Source: Casuarina equisetifolia
Taxonomy: Eukaryota; Streptophyta; Magnoliopsida; Fagales; Casuarinaceae
Direction: 5' to 3'
DNA length: 64,000 nucleotides
Assembly: GCA_028551475.1 (NCBI GenBank)
Contig: CM052359.1
Coordinates: 12,215,583-12,279,582, forward strand
In this document: positions 1-14,129 of the stretch, one piece after another
Numbering within the stretch: the stretch's first letter is position 1
Layout of the letters: each line of letters opens with the position of its first letter
Made by a program: the position numbers and the translations under genes
Notes under the pieces: model-generated
Seen by the model: the letters and a program-made list of their open reading frames with translations, nothing else
Database searches by the model: none
What the model was told of the DNA's origin: nothing

Positions 1-3000
1 TATCTCTAGAATTCTCAGTAAGGATAATATTTTCTTACAAGACTGGGAGAACCTTTAAAAAAGAAATTCTAAGCAAGAGTAGGATAATAGTCAGCCTCCA
101 TATGCATGCATGAAGGTGTTCCTTTGTGGCATTGAGACTTGTTTTTGTTTTCTTGGGAAAGCTTGGGATGGTATGGTCACTTGCAAGGATGAATTTCACT
201 AAGAACTTTGGGGTGGATGTCTGATATCTTCAATGCAGGGATGCTGCTGCTCTAGCACAGTTTTGGGTCTGGCTGGAAGATGAAATTCATAGGGACGTGA
301 AACTGACAGAAGTGGAAGCTGCAGACAAACTTCTTGAATTTCGTTCAAAGCAGGCTGGTTTCATTGATACAAGCTTTGATACTATAAGCGGTATATGAGA
401 TTATGTATGCATGATTTTTTTACTTGTGGGGTTTTTACATAAAACTTGAGTGCTAAATGTCGTAGTAACTTGTGTACTTTTGATCTGTTTCTCTTAATTC
501 ATTGAAAAAGTTCTTTCCCATACTTTCCCAGTGTTATTTGCTGAATTTCACTGCCCATTTTTTCTGTACTTAAACCTTGCATTTTGGCGGTCTACGGATA
601 TTTTGTCACTTCCTTTGCAAATTTTAATATATGCACAGATGTTTCTATCTGTTATCAATGGTCACACTTAGGATCTTCTTTCAGCTTCTGGTGCAAATGG
701 GGCTATCATACACTACAAGCCAGAAACAGTAAGTTGTAGTATTGTGGATTCCAAGAAACTCTTCCTGTTGGATAGTGGAGCTCAATATGTTGATGGTACT
801 ACTGATATAACTAGGACCGTACATTTTGGTGAACCTACTGCACGACAAAAAGAATGCTTCACTCGAGTTTTACAGGTAGCTTATTTTATTTGCACTAATT
901 TACATAGATGGGAACCTCATGGTTGCATAAACTATTTATTTAAATGTATTTGGTCAAGGGGATATGATAAAGAGAAAGAATGATTCTTCTTGAAGGCTGT
1001 CTACTATCTTGAAGAGGTGCTAGAAAATTAAGGCTTGGTTGGTGTAGTTGTTCCATTCAAATATTGCCAAGAAAGTGTTTCCTGTGGTTGTTGCCTGCAG
1101 TATTCTGCATACAGCTGATTGCTATTACATTTCTTATGACTCTAACATTGTATGCCCTCATAGTGGAATGGGAATATATACAGAATTTTGGACCTATAGT
1201 AGTGTAACAAATGTTTTATCATGTCAAAGCTTTGTAGCATTTTATGTGAAAGCAATTTGGTGTTGTATGCATCGTGTGTTGCACTCACTTTAACATAGTG
1301 TGAACAGCATATATTGCATGTACCATGTGCAGTATGGTTTTACTTTCATCCAGCACTTCTCAAGAGCTGAGTGGCTGGTTTTGACATTTATGGACATCGT
1401 TCTTTTTGGATTTTTCTAATAGTGTCCTATTGCAGGGTCACATTTCTCTTGATCAGGCAGTTTTCCCCGAAGGTACCCCTGGTTTTGTATTGGATGCATT
1501 TGCTCGTTCTTCCCTCTGGAAGATTGGACTTGATTACCGGCATGGTACATCTGATGCCATCTATCTTATTATGTGGCTGTGAAGTACCAATGAAGTGAAT
1601 CTATTTCAAATGATGTAGTGGTTTCCATTTCTCTTACATATTCAGGAACAGGGCATGGTGTGGGGGCGGCATTGAATGTCCATGAGGGTCCGCAAAGTAT
1701 TAGCTATAGATATGGAAATATGACCCCCTTACTGGAAGGCATGATTGTCAGCAATGAACCTGGCTACTATGAAGACCATGCCTTTGGTATTCGAATTGAG
1801 GTATGCACTTTCAGCCACTCTTTTATGCCTTGGGAATTCAATTCAGCTGCAAATTCATGGATTGTTTACCATCTTAGACTGCAGTGGATAAATTGATTTT
1901 GTTTCTTTGACCTGAATCCAATGTTTTCATAGGTCACCGGCTGGACAAAATCAATGCCTTTAGTGATATAGAAAAAGAAATTATACATAAGAAGCTAAGT
2001 GGCTTCAAATATTTAAGCGGGCTTTCATCCTTCTTAGCAAAGGTGGAGACAGGTCTCGTTAGATAATATTTGTAAAACTTGATTGCAGTTGTAATTGTGT
2101 AAGATTTGCTCAGTTGACATCTCGATGCATTTTGAGATGTTAAAACCTCTTAGAGGTGTTTTAGAAACTTGTGGTGATCAAATGAGTACTCACTTGCCAA
2201 TCCACAAGACATTCAGTCTAGCCTTGTTCTCTTTTTCTTTTCTGTAAGTTTGTTACTATTCAAAAAAAAAATTGAAAAAGATAGACAAAAAGGGCATGGT
2301 GGTTGCTAATTTTCACCCACCTTTTAGGCAATACGCTGAAACATGTTTCCTTCTCTCTCCTGCTCTTTTGGACATTGGCTTCCCCCGGCCACCCCCTCCC
2401 CCTCCTTTTTCTTGATGCTGGTTTCTCTTTGATTAAAATTTGTTGATGCTCTAGCTAAATAAGATGTGACAATTTTTTTTTTTAATCTTAATGTTTCCTG
2501 TGCACAGTTGCATTATAGTTTGGGTTTTCTTTCTACAGAATCTCCTTTATGTGAAAGAGGTCAACACAAGCAATCGTTTTGGAGGAGTTGGATACCTGGG
2601 ATTTGAGAAACTCACATTTGTGCCCATTCAGGTATGCTATCTTGCCACAGTTGGTAAGTTTATTTAAGAAATCATATTAGAGCTAAGCCCACGACCTATG
2701 ACAGAAAAATTAACTCAAAAGTGGAAGCAGATATCCTATTTTGCAATATAGTGGATATCAGCTGTGGTCACATCAAGCTGTTCGTATCAGTTTCCTGGCC
2801 TTTCTTGGAATTCAGTTCACATGCAATGATGATCATATATAACGGGTCCTGGATCAAGGGGTCATCACCTTAAGTTTAGTGGCGATGCTAATTTTTTGGC
2901 TTGTCAGGACTAGTCATGCTTTAAATGCATGCATCAGTGAAATAGAGCTATTCTCCCTTGCAAAATAGGATTTTCCAAGAGTCCGTTTTGGTCATATTTC

Positions 3001-4100
3001 AAATTCTTTTACAAGACTCCAACACCTTTATAGATTTATTCCCCTAATAGAAGAATTTATCAAGAGCATAGGTGTTAGAACTGAGTTTGAAGTTCTTATC
3101 ATAACAATGTTCTGCCATAGCTCTAGTTATCATCGCAAATGGATAAGTGCTGTATAATTGCTAAATACAAAATGGTTTGTCCAATGTTTATGATGATCCG
3201 TGTATTGTTGGAACTCTAGGTCTAATTTAACAGTCACATGGGTTCTGAAATTCTCTGGTAGCATTTTGAAATTTCATGCTAGCTGAGTTCCTTGGCAGTT
3301 CTATGAATGAATTTAGAAGTTTAGCTTTAGTAAGAATGCCCTCTACAATTTATTTTATTTGGTATTTGTCTACTTTTTGAGATATTCCTTTCAGTTTCTG
3401 TAGTTGCTTCAGTTCTCTGTCTAGGACAAATTAATAGATATTTTCTTTTTTCATTTTTTCTGCATACTTACTGGTTTTGCTACTTTTCATGCAGAGTAAA
3501 TTGATCGACTTATCCTTGCTCTCGATTGCGGAGGTTGATTGGCTTAATGAGTACCATTCACAAGTTTGGGAAAAGGTAAATAACACGCCAGGAAACTATT
3601 TTCTTTCATAAGTAATTTTGGCCTTGGCTCTGAAAAGAAGTCGGAATCACATTGACAGTTCTGAAATGTTTTTCAACAACGATCTAATGTTTTGAAATGT
3701 TGCTATCTGAGAACCAAACACCAGCCTTCCTTTTGTGGATCTTTACATGATGAGGGAGAGGAAAGAAAATTTTGTGGATATAGAAATGTCAGGTTACTGA
3801 TGTAGAATGAAAACATGTTTTTGTGCTTGGCCCACACTTTTTTGTCTCTGCTCTAGAGTCCTGGCTTTGAAGGTGTTCTTTATCAATTTCAAGGTCTAGT
3901 CACACATTGTAATCATTGTCATCTGAAAATTATATGATTCTTTGCACATGCATCCTTGTGATTAATTAAAAATTATCGCATATCTTGCTTCTTGTTTATT
4001 TGTGATTACTAACCTAGAAATGTGACAGGTCTCACCTCTGGTGGATGGTTCTGCTCGTCAGTGGCTTTTGAACAACACAAGACCCCTTGAGAAGCAGTGA
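1..4100 (+). CDS. APP2: Aminopeptidase P (Xaa-Pro aminopeptidase, M24), C-terminal half, probably plastid APP2
   Basis: Seven exons are seen: 239-390, 685-875, 1436-1544, 1646-1800, 2539-2631, 3495-3575 and 4029-4100 (stop TGA). They encode about 283 residues in one continuous frame; bases 1-238 are intron and the N-terminal half lies left of the window. The family removes an N-terminal residue that precedes proline, using two metal ions. All five metal ligands are present: the two Asp of [18 protein letters not shown], the His of GTGHGVG, the Glu of NEPGYYE and the Glu of LGFEKLTF. The exon wording ([33 protein letters not shown]) resembles Arabidopsis APP2 (At3g05350) more than APP1, and the neighbours also match that locus. 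The plastid targeting of APP2 cannot be tested here because exon 1 is absent. Confidence 0.93.
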
Positions 4101-5245
4101 TCGTTGCCAACCTTATTCTTTGCTTGACTTAGGTTTCTTATTAGCTGTTTTCGTATTTTAATCATTTATGCTTTACAATAAGAAATCAATCCCAGCTGGA
4201 ATAGAAACAGCCGTAGTTTGTACAGATCGTAAACAATAGGCATTGCTCAGTTTTCTGTTTGCTAATAGAAAAAGCTAGAGAAACTGTTCAATTTTCAGGT
4301 TGCTGTTTCAGACGTAATAGGATCACATTCAAAGGTCGCATACGTGCAAAGTCAGGACATGTTTGAAGGTAACAGGATCCAATGATGTTATTTGTCAGCT
4401 GAATGGAGAATTCAGATTAAGTAGCTTATGCCGAAAGCTGCTAGTGATTATGCTCCTTCAAGTAGTGGGATTTAAGATTTCGTAGCACTTATAGTGCTAA
4501 AATTTATCTATTGTGACTTGAGCTAAACAATACCCATTAGTGGTCCAATGGGGACACAAATCCAAATCTACCGATTTCACTCAAGTTTTTCCGAACATGC
4601 TGTTATGCTACTGCATCTAGAGTGCATCTTTGCCAAACCATAATTCATAACGCGATTAAACTTGTACGGGCTTGAGAAGTCAGTTTTGACACCTCTCACC
4701 AACTAGGCAGTAGTGAGGATTGAGCTGAAATTCCTATAATTGTCTAATGTTTTCCGATCTGTAGCGAATGGTTTGATCGCGAAGTGCAAACACTGCGTAA
4801 GTCGCTTTATGGCATTGCAAGTCTCGGATCAGCGCAGGGATGCCCGCCTCAGTAAGAAGTGAGCAGACCAAAAGCAGCTAACTAGCTATGATGGTTGTCA
4901 TGTTCCATTACCTGATGTGCCGAGATAATGGGCAAATACCCAGCAACCAATGCAGTCTTATAGTTTACAGGCTTTGGTCGATGAACTCCGGAAACGATAA
5001 TATCTTCGTCACGAAAACCTTGCACGTTTTCCACAACAAAAATGTTCGAGGCCTTTTAGGGCTAAAAATAAACAATAAGGAATATGTATTAAGTCTAGTT
5101 TCCATACAGGTCATCAAGGGAATGACGTCCCCAACAAATGGAAATCCTTTAGAAGCATGGCAGATTGCAACAATAAGCCTTGTTTATCAAAGAACATGAT
5201 AGTATGATTCTTGTTTTCATTCATGTTGCTGAAATGGACTTCAAT
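4101..5245. other. Spacer between convergent genes, with an unassigned coding-like stretch
   Basis: This holds the 3' ends of the convergent aminopeptidase P and acyl-CoA synthetase genes. The first ~200 bases are probably APP2 3' UTR. Within 4733-5190, read on the minus strand, short open stretches can be joined by plausible splice sites and have protein-like composition (for example GFRDEDIIVSGVHRPKP). I do not recognise the family. A 103-codon plus-strand frame at 4888-5199 overlaps it and shows no motif. Confidence 0.3.
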
Positions 5246-8200
5246 TCATGATATTTGCTTTGGCGCTGGATCTGATTTAGAAAGAGCAGCGTACATGTCC
5301 GATATTTGTTTGGCAAAGTATGCCTTTGCTTGAGGCCTCTTGATCTGCAACAAAGTTCAAGTTCATTCAGTAAGATACTCATTCGTTTCACATTCTATGC
5401 CTTTTTGGAGCAGACAGAGGTAAGCAAACAGCTGGACTCCATTCATACTTAAATGGTGCATTAAGATTAACAGGGCTTGAAGTATACCAAGAGGAAAAAG
5501 AATCACTACCTTGAACGTTGGAGTGAGAAGGTCATTTTCCAAAGTGAACGGTTCAAGCACCAAAGTAACAGCTTTTGCAAATTCAAAACCTCTCAACTGC
5601 ATAACCAAAAGAAAACCATAAAAAAAATAAGTTAAAAAAATTAAATACTGTATCTCAAAGCATTACCTGAGCTTCCCTTCCAACTTCATCCATTTCAGCA
5701 AGAACTGCAGCTCTTGCTCGTGGATCATTGCACAATTGCTCTAAATTTTCATACTGTGAACAAATGCGATAAGGAAACGCCATTATAAAGGGGGAGAAAA
5801 GAAGCTCCTACAATAATGCTTCGTACAGTATAATGACCGAGCATGGTACAGAAATTAATCATCTAAGAATCTGGCCTCCAATTTATGTAAAGCACTCACA
5901 CCAGCTGAAATCATCTTTTTGCACAAACAATAGGGAAAACAACCCTCCTATACGAAATGCACAAAACATATTTATGCTGTCGCCTGACTGTTGAATAAGC
6001 TGCCCATTCAAATCTCTAACCAACTAAAAGTGAAATATCCACTGCTGCTTTATTTCCCGATTTAAAATCATCATGCTGTAAATAACCGTTTAATACAGAA
6101 AAGATACGGCACTGGGTAGGGAATTTCTCAATGCCCTTGAAGGAGATTCAACCAAACAACTCCGCTTTTGGAACTAAAGAATAAAAAAGAAGTACAAGAA
6201 TAAACCCTACGCAGTCAAGTTATTACCTTGATTCCTTCTGTTGCAGCCCAATCTTTTATTACATCTGGGTCCACTGCAACTATGGCTACTAGACTAGAGT
6301 TCAGGCTATCACCTAGTAACAAACTAAGCATTCAGCATAACCATAGCTGAAGAGCGTAAAATACAAAGCAACTTACATCTCCTTACCATATATGAAACAT
6401 TGAGAAATAAATTTGCACTTGGCATACACATTCTCAATCTTCTCTGGTGCTATATACTCACCCTGAGCCAACTTAAAGATATTCTTTTTCCTGTCATAAG
6501 TTTACAACAAAAATTCATTGAGATGCCAAAATCGCCAATTCTATAAAGCAGTCATACTTTCACTTGAATGGTATCCAGTTACAATACTCAAATAGAAAAG
6601 GGGGGAGAAGTGTCATTATTTTTCTGAAGGCTGGGTCCACGAACATAGTCAAAATCAAACCCCTAATTATCTTTTTCCCTTCAAAGATTCCTTTTCTCTA
6701 CTTTTGTGAAGCACTAAAAACAGCCATCATTGGCTTTCCAATTTGAGAGTTGGACTTTGTCTACAAAGGCCTATTTGTGGTCATATTTTTTCTAAAAGAT
6801 ATGCAGAGGAAGGATCAGTTTATAGCTGATGTAAGTTCTCTTATACATAATTATGGTCGTTGCCATGCATGGAATTGGACTTGACCTAACCATTAGGTTA
6901 TCCTAATTACGTAATCTCAAAATTCAAAATGTGACCTTACTGATAAAGTCCATTCATTTCATCAATGTGATTTCCACCTTGCATAACAAGCACCAGACGG
7001 TAGTTATCAGTAACGGGCATATGACAATAGATAGGCTTTTATTAATGAGAGAAGATAAATTGTTTTACCGTTACTTGTAATCATCCACTACAACATCAAT
7101 TGTTTACAGCGACAAGTATAGACATCTCCCAGTGCCCATTAATTTTCCAAAATCCTTGGTCTTTTTCCAGTGAAGCCAGGTCTAGTTGGTCTTTCACTGA
7201 ATAATCCAAGATGTAGTTCAAGAGTCACTAGTCATACTTCAACTGGGAATGTTCAGAACTTAGAGATATTAGATCTTCATTTGACATTGTGTTTAAAGGG
7301 TAAGTAGTACAAACACTGTTGTTTTTAATGAAAACCAAACATTAATTATTAAAAAAAGAAAAAAGGGCAAAAAAAAAGAAGACGAAGCATTGTCAGTATC
7401 AATTCTTTAAGATAACACAATAGTGAATCAATAAAATCTTACCTATCAATAATCTTAAGGCGGCCTCCAGGTAACCACGACCCAATATCTCCTGTGTGCA
7501 GCCATCCATCATTATCAACAACTTCTTTCCTGTTTAATCACTTTTATGGTCAGGTAATTCAGGTTCTACATGTCATTAGTTGCATAATAGAATAACACAT
7601 GCAAGATAAGTACGTTTGGATTTCGTCCTTATAATAGCCTTGAAACACAATAGGACCCCTCACACAGATTTCACCACGAGGATGAGGCTGATCTTCAGAG
7701 GAATAATTCATCTCGGGAACATCCACAAGTTTTATTTCTGAAAGAGAGAGGGAGATAGAGCTAAGGACAAATCAAGGCAAACGTATCGCAAAAGATAATC
7801 TGAATCTTGTAAGCAGAAAGTACATTAATTAATAGGTGCACTGCAATTTTATATAGTAAATTAGCATGTCATTATTCCATAACTTACCACAGGCAGGACT
7901 AGGGGACCCAACATGACCAGACAGCGTATCACCCTCGTCCATTATGCTTATGACACAAGAGGTTTCAGTCATACCATATCCTTCAATTACTTGACAGCCA
8001 AAGCACCTGTTGTTTGTGGTTATGTTCACAATAACGATATAAGTGGTCCTTACTAACATCTAAAGGGATTACCATTCTACATTCTATACTGTGCCCTCCA
8101 AGACAAATAACTTACACCCTCAAAAAGTCCATGACATCAGGAGACAATGGTGAAGCACCTGAGCCCATAAAACGGACTCGCCCTCCAAGCTTTTCCTTTA

Positions 8201-11200
8201 TCTTGTTGAATACCAATCTATCCCACATTGGTGATGGATTCCGGCCTAAGATGATCGTATAAAATGAATCAACAAAATCCCAATGAGTGATAGCGTAGCC
8301 TAGGGTAACTATAAAAGATTCAATTTACAGTCTGTTTCTTCACACTTGTAAGATTACAAAGTTTGGCATGGGAATCAATAGGAAGTTCCTGCAATAATGT
8401 GAAAGCGCTCTATATTTTAGCACATGTACCACTCATTATGGCTTGCTTCTTAGAGTTGAAGGCAGCTCTAAATAGTCTCTCCTTCAGCATTCCAGAAGTG
8501 GATACAGCATTTGTAATTCTATCACAATAAACTGAATTAGACCTGATTGAATGTAAAATGAATGGTCAAATGAGAAATTTAGACAACACAAAGCCCTGGT
8601 ACCCAGCGTATATTCGATTATACAACCGAGGAACACTGCAAAATATTGTCGGCCTAAGAGCAGCCAAGTCATCCATTAATTTCATATTGTCCTGAAAATA
8701 TGAAGAGAACCATATGTAAAGCTTGTATATAAAAATTAAAAAAATTAAAAAAATTAAAAAAAATAAATAAATAAACATTAGCTACTGTACATCAACTTGA
8801 ATATAGCCCTGAAGCTTGCCGTTTTGACATTAGCTACATTATACTCCTTCAGAAATCTATGCAAAACAGAGCCATGCTGTTTTGGTATATTTAGATATTC
8901 ATTGTAAGGGAAAGTTCAATTATCTTCAGCTAATGCAAAAAGTTGAGCATCCAATCCTTGTGTGGTGATAAGAACTGAAATTACAATAGCTAATTTTATT
9001 CAAAGGCTAGTAAGTACTAAGCTTATATACTATCACAGGCACTAACATTAATACTGCATGTACCGGGTTGCCAAATCAGAATATTGAGAAGTCCTTAGTT
9101 TTCATAAGCAAGTTGTACTATTAGATGGTTATCAACTCGATGCTGAGAAGGTTTAAATATTGAACTGTGTGTCTTATGTTTTCTAAAGCAATAAGCCATT
9201 TAGTATGAAAAGCACGGTCAAACAATAGTCAGGAATGTACAAATAGATGGTTTCACATACTGAAAAACTTGGTTCCTATATTTACTTATTTAGCATTACC
9301 AGAGTGCCAAAATGGAGTCTCATCCGGAACACAAGTAACAGGGAAAGAAAAGACAGGAGCACCAAAAATAAAAAAATAAAAAAAATTGTTCAAGTCCCGG
9401 TTTTCTCTACCTTGATGACATATATTTTTCTAATCGGCTGGTTTGGATAGACAATATATGCTCTCAAGGTTCTCAAACATACAAGTTATTAAAAATTTTA
9501 AATCTAAATGTAACACTTACACCTTGATAGAAGCCAACACCCAAACCATAGTAGACCAGCACAACTTGGTTAGTTCTTTCGTAGATATGTGCTAAAGGAA
9601 GATACGACATATATCTGTCAGAAGCAATATATTGTTAAAAGGATATTTCAAAATTTAGAAAAGTTCTAATCACTTGCAGATTGACATAGGTTAAATAATA
9701 AATAATGTACTCACACATCAGAGGGATAGAATTTGATCGCATGACCAAAACCAGCAGCACTTGCAATCAGATTTCTGTGCGTCAATACAACTCCCTTTCC
9801 AAAAGGATAAAGGAACATAAAATAAAATAAAAAATAGAAAAAGAATAAAAATACACCACTTAGTGCACGTTAAACAATGTAGGTGAAAAAATCAATATAG
9901 GAAGCACTTTCTTTGCATGGAACAAGTGTGCTACCTTTGGTGTTCCAGTAGTACCGCTTGTATAGCATATGGTTGCAACATCTTCCGGCTTAGGAGGGCA
10001 AAAAGGTAGCAGACTACTGTGGCCCTAAAAAGAATCAACTGTGAGGTGATTAAACATATAAACTTCTTTGCTTATATATTCACCATCGGAAAATGAAAGG
10101 TAGAGAAGAATCAAGCATTTTAAATCTAAGATCAATAATCATTAGATTGGTTTCAGATCATAAATGGAGGTAAAAGCCAATCAACTCATAGCATTTCATA
10201 ACAGATTAGGATCAACAGAATCAACAGAAAATTCAGATGTTGTAGACCAAAATCAAAGGGCCTGTAATTATGATCCTATCACCTTAGTTGTGTTCAACCT
10301 TTAATACGTGGAAAGAGTTCAACTGAATCAATAGTTGTCCATGCCATAATTTTATGCAATTTAATCACGATCAGATGCAAGTTATGTATATCCAATTACC
10401 TTTAAGCACATAATGATCCTTGTCAAAAACCAAACTAATTAGATAGAATACAGAAGTGCGAACATGCAAAATGAACAATTTTCCTTTTCATGCAATGAGT
10501 ATTTTAATATACTCACAGTTGCATTCTTAGAAGAAGCAAAATGTGAAAATTCCAATATTACCTCACTGAGTAGTTTCAAATATGAGACAACCTGCACCCC
10601 AGATGTTGGCGGAAGTGAAGGTAAATATTCATCCATGCCACCCACTACCTATGTCATCGTGGATGCAGGGGAAGAAAATATTAGAAGACTAGCTGACAAG
10701 CATCAAGCATTTATCAAGCATTTCTTTAACTTTACAAAGAATATGCATTGCGTTTTTGGCAGTATATACCACTATAAGACGTACAGATGGAATCTCTGAT
10801 AGGAAGCTCAACAACTGCAAATCCAGAAGGACATAAGACATATTGCAAATTAGGAATCACAAGTTCAATTTCAAAGAAAAAGCAAAACTCTAATAGAGAC
10901 CAAAAAAAAAAAAAAATTGAAACTAAAGTGGGATTACATTTTACTACTCGGCTATTAAGCCCATAAGAAAGCATATACATAGAACTTTACAGAGCAAACT
11001 AAACCTTCGAGAAATGCTGAAAGAAATTCTGCTTCTTATGAGATATAAAAAATATAAAAAATAAATAAAAATTGACAAGAAGAAAGCTACACTTATGAGA
11101 AACTGATTTATTAGGCAAAATCTACTTGTGATGAGCAACCTAAAACCCAAAACATGGCCCAACATTTTCAACCTAGTTGAAAATTATCTAAAAGGTCCTT

Positions 11201-14129
11201 AGTTGCTACAAAATAACAAAATCAAAATCAAAATCATCATAAGCCAAGTTTCCATTCATTAAAGAATTAGAAGATGCTTTAATGGATGGACTATCTCACA
11301 GTGATCAAAATCCTACAAGTATATCACAATGCATTAAGAATTAGAATCAGCATATTAAAATCTCATTCAGAAACATATCAGAAAACTTACCAAAAACATC
11401 GAAATATGAAAAATGGCAAAATAAACGAAAAAACTAGAAAAGAGAGCCAAAATAAAAAAATAAAAAAGATATACATTGTGTGTGATATCAAATTTTTACA
11501 GTCATTATACTGGAAACTGTCAGATATTCATTTTCATTTGAAGGCATCAATCTAACAAGATAATCAAATATAACTACCTAAAAACACATCCAAAAATCTT
11601 TGAAAATATCACTTGTCAGACCTTCCTGTTATCATTTATAAAATCTATAACTTTGCTGCTTTATCCACTGCCTCCTTCAAAATTCATGTTCGGTTCAAGG
11701 CTTTTTCACAAAGTTTTTTTTTTTAAAATATTCAACACATTTATTCACACAAATAAGGAAATGATTACTTAAAATAAAGAAACTATAAGAATTTTACTCC
11801 TTTCCTGCTTTATGTTCCCATCACTCTTCTTTTTTCTTTTCTTTCTTTCCTTTTCTTTTCTTCCTTTTGAGGTACAAAAAAATAGTTAAAAGAACTAGAA
11901 TTCCTTCACAAGGGCAACAGTTACCCGCATCACACCAATTTATAGACCTGTCCATAACTAAGAACAGTCCCTTGGCCTATAAACCAAGCTTAAAGAAGTA
12001 AAGATTACACTCACGCTGTTCAAAGTCTCTGGTACACAAAATATAGCCTGCAGACCAGCATGATTGACAACAAACTTAACAGCATCTGGTCCTGTACATA
12101 GAGAAAGATACTGTCAGAATAGGCTCAACAAACTGGGAAGACACATCTTGCCAATTAGATACGCACCAAGAGTGTCATACAGGGGAACTGAGATATATGA
12201 ATAGGCTGAGCACGCATGATCCACAATCAGCCACTCTTGTCTATTTATAAAATAAAGTCCAATACAAGCTCCCTGTTCCATCAAAGACCAGATGAGGAAC
12301 TGACACTTGTAGTGCCATAAAATTAATGAAATAACGGCATCTAAATGAAGAGGTCCTTAACATAGACTGAATTTAGTATACAAGGTAAATACCATAGATG
12401 AGAACGAGTTATTTCAACCATGTTGAGGATTATATAATCACTAAAAAAGAAGAATCTAAGGATTCAGAAGTAACTGACTTTCTGTAACCCATGATACCGT
12501 AGGCCAGAACCTATTTCTTCACGAGCAGTTCCAGCTTCCCCATATGTCATCCATTTATACCTTCAGTTTCAGGGAATATGCCAGACATTCTTACGTGAAC
12601 ACTTATGATGTTTCATCAACAAGAGATACATGCTTAAGAAATAGATAACCAACTTACTCTCCAACTGTGCCATCTATCCGAATTCGTGTACCCAAGTATT
12701 TGTAATCGTGGAAAGTTTCAACAGCATGCCTGTTTTCAGGATATTTTCAGCAACATCTCATCTCTCTCATAAGGTAATAAGTTCAAACAAAAAAATTCAA
12801 GCACATGTACTATGATGATTCATTTGAAAGAAAATTCCATAAACAAAAACCACATTTAACACAGACAATATTTACAAGAGGCACAAAATCAATAAAGCTT
12901 AAACTTAAGTTTAACCAAAGATTAAGAACCCTCACGTAAAATTATCATGAAGTGTCGCAATTTCAGGATGGTCTGCAAATCTACTTATGAGCTTCAAAGG
13001 AGAACGAGCTGATCTGCCACCAAAAAGTAACAAAGTTTCCTGCTGTCCTAGGTAAGAGAATGAAAAAAAAAAAGAAGTATAAAGAGAAAAAAAGAGATTA
13101 GTGAGTACCTGTGCACATTCCACTTGCCTGTTTGTAACTTTTCTGGGAGAACCACACTATACCCCTGCCCTGCTCAGAAATTAAGGCCAACAGTTTTGAT
13201 GCACAAGGATATAAAAGCATATCACAAGACTATCACGAAATCTTAGTTCCAAATTTTATTGTCATCTTGACTAAAACAAGTTCCATTCATCCACAAACAG
13301 CAAAGATTTTTACTCAAAGAACTAAGAAGCAGTATAGGGATCCAAGGTTTTTTCTCTTTCAGCTAAAAGAAGCAATAAAGGCGTTATGTAGTGTTTCCTC
13401 CCCTTCGTGAAAATAAATGGAAGATAGGATCATAAGTTCAAACCTTACTATGTAGCGCCTTACTTCTTGCTAATTTAGAAAAAAAAAAATTACTAAGCTT
13501 CAAATTCGAACGGTATAACTCTCGATTCTAGTGGAAGTAATAGCATCGTTCATTCCAATGGACAAAGAAAAGGCAAAAGTTAAAAATCCAATGCAAAACT
13601 ATTGCAAAGGCGGAACATAGAGTAATAGATCAGTCATTGAATCTCTGATAACTATTTTTGGGGGGAAAAAAAAAAAGAAACTTAGAAGCAGTTGTTTTAT
13701 TCTCCAAAACGCATCTAAAAAAAAGAAAGAAAAAAAAAAAAGTAAATTTCAGCGTTTTGGCGGTAAACTGGAAACGGATGGGAAAATCAAACTAGCCTTC
13801 CAGTGCTACCAAACAGACATGTCCTACGAATCACAATTCCAATCTCACATAAGCTACAGAATCACGGCAGCTACAATATCAACCACGCAGCTCCAGAATT
13901 TCAACTGATCAGATTAAGCATCCATCGCTGACTAGCTCATATGCATATATACAAATATATTCACGTAGATATGCCACACATCCCTGCATCATTATGCCCA
14001 GAGAAAGAAAGTACCATGCACAAACTCCCCAGCGGTGAGGTTGGCTTGAACAAGGGAGCCGGGATCATCGGAGGTAGGCAGGAGATGGCATTGGATGGCA
14101 TGGAGGCGACGCTGCGCCGGTGATTCCAT
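5246..14129 (-). CDS. LACS6: Peroxisomal long-chain acyl-CoA synthetase (LACS6/7 type), complete
   Basis: Twenty-three exons joined in frame give 695 aa (Arabidopsis LACS6/7 are about 700): 14015-14129, 13109-13169, 12936-13013, 12658-12729, 12479-12560, 12167-12272, 12015-12091, 10770-10814, 10562-10648, 9935-10024, 9715-9794, 9521-9614, 8603-8691, 8430-8518, 8116-8245, 7888-8006, 7614-7737, 7443-7529, 6387-6490, 6227-6312, 5667-5753, 5510-5596, 5246-5344. The enzyme activates fatty acids to acyl-CoA for peroxisomal beta-oxidation. Seen: the AMP-binding P-loop [12 protein letters not shown] split across exons 10/11, YGMTETS in exon 16, and [20 protein letters not shown] in exon 18. Residues 8-16 are RLHAIQCHL, an exact RLx5HL type-2 peroxisomal signal, which fixes the start codon. 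The C-terminus is PKQIS, not an SKL-like PTS1, so targeting resembles LACS6, although some internal wording ([12 protein letters not shown]) is nearer LACS7. All introns are GT-AG. Confidence 0.95.
8741..8775. repeat. AAAAATT/AAAT microsatellite in a LACS6 intron
   Basis: Four AAAAAATT-like units followed by AAAT units, in the intron between exons 12 and 13. Confidence 0.8.
14082..14108 (-). other. PTS2 peroxisomal targeting nonapeptide of the acyl-CoA synthetase
   Basis: Codons 8-16 read RLHAIQCHL. This matches R-L-x5-H-L, the PTS2 motif recognised by PEX7. It sits near the N-terminus, as in Arabidopsis LACS6 and LACS7. Plant PTS2 regions are normally cleaved off inside the peroxisome. Confidence 0.88.

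Noticed and set aside
4888-5199. 103-codon plus-strand frame beginning MMVVMFHYLMC
   Set aside because: No motif, odd composition, lies in the 3' spacer, and overlaps minus-strand frames that look more protein-like.
10464-10799. 111-codon plus-strand frame
   Set aside because: It runs antisense over LACS6 exons 8 and 9, whose minus-strand reading is clearly the real one.
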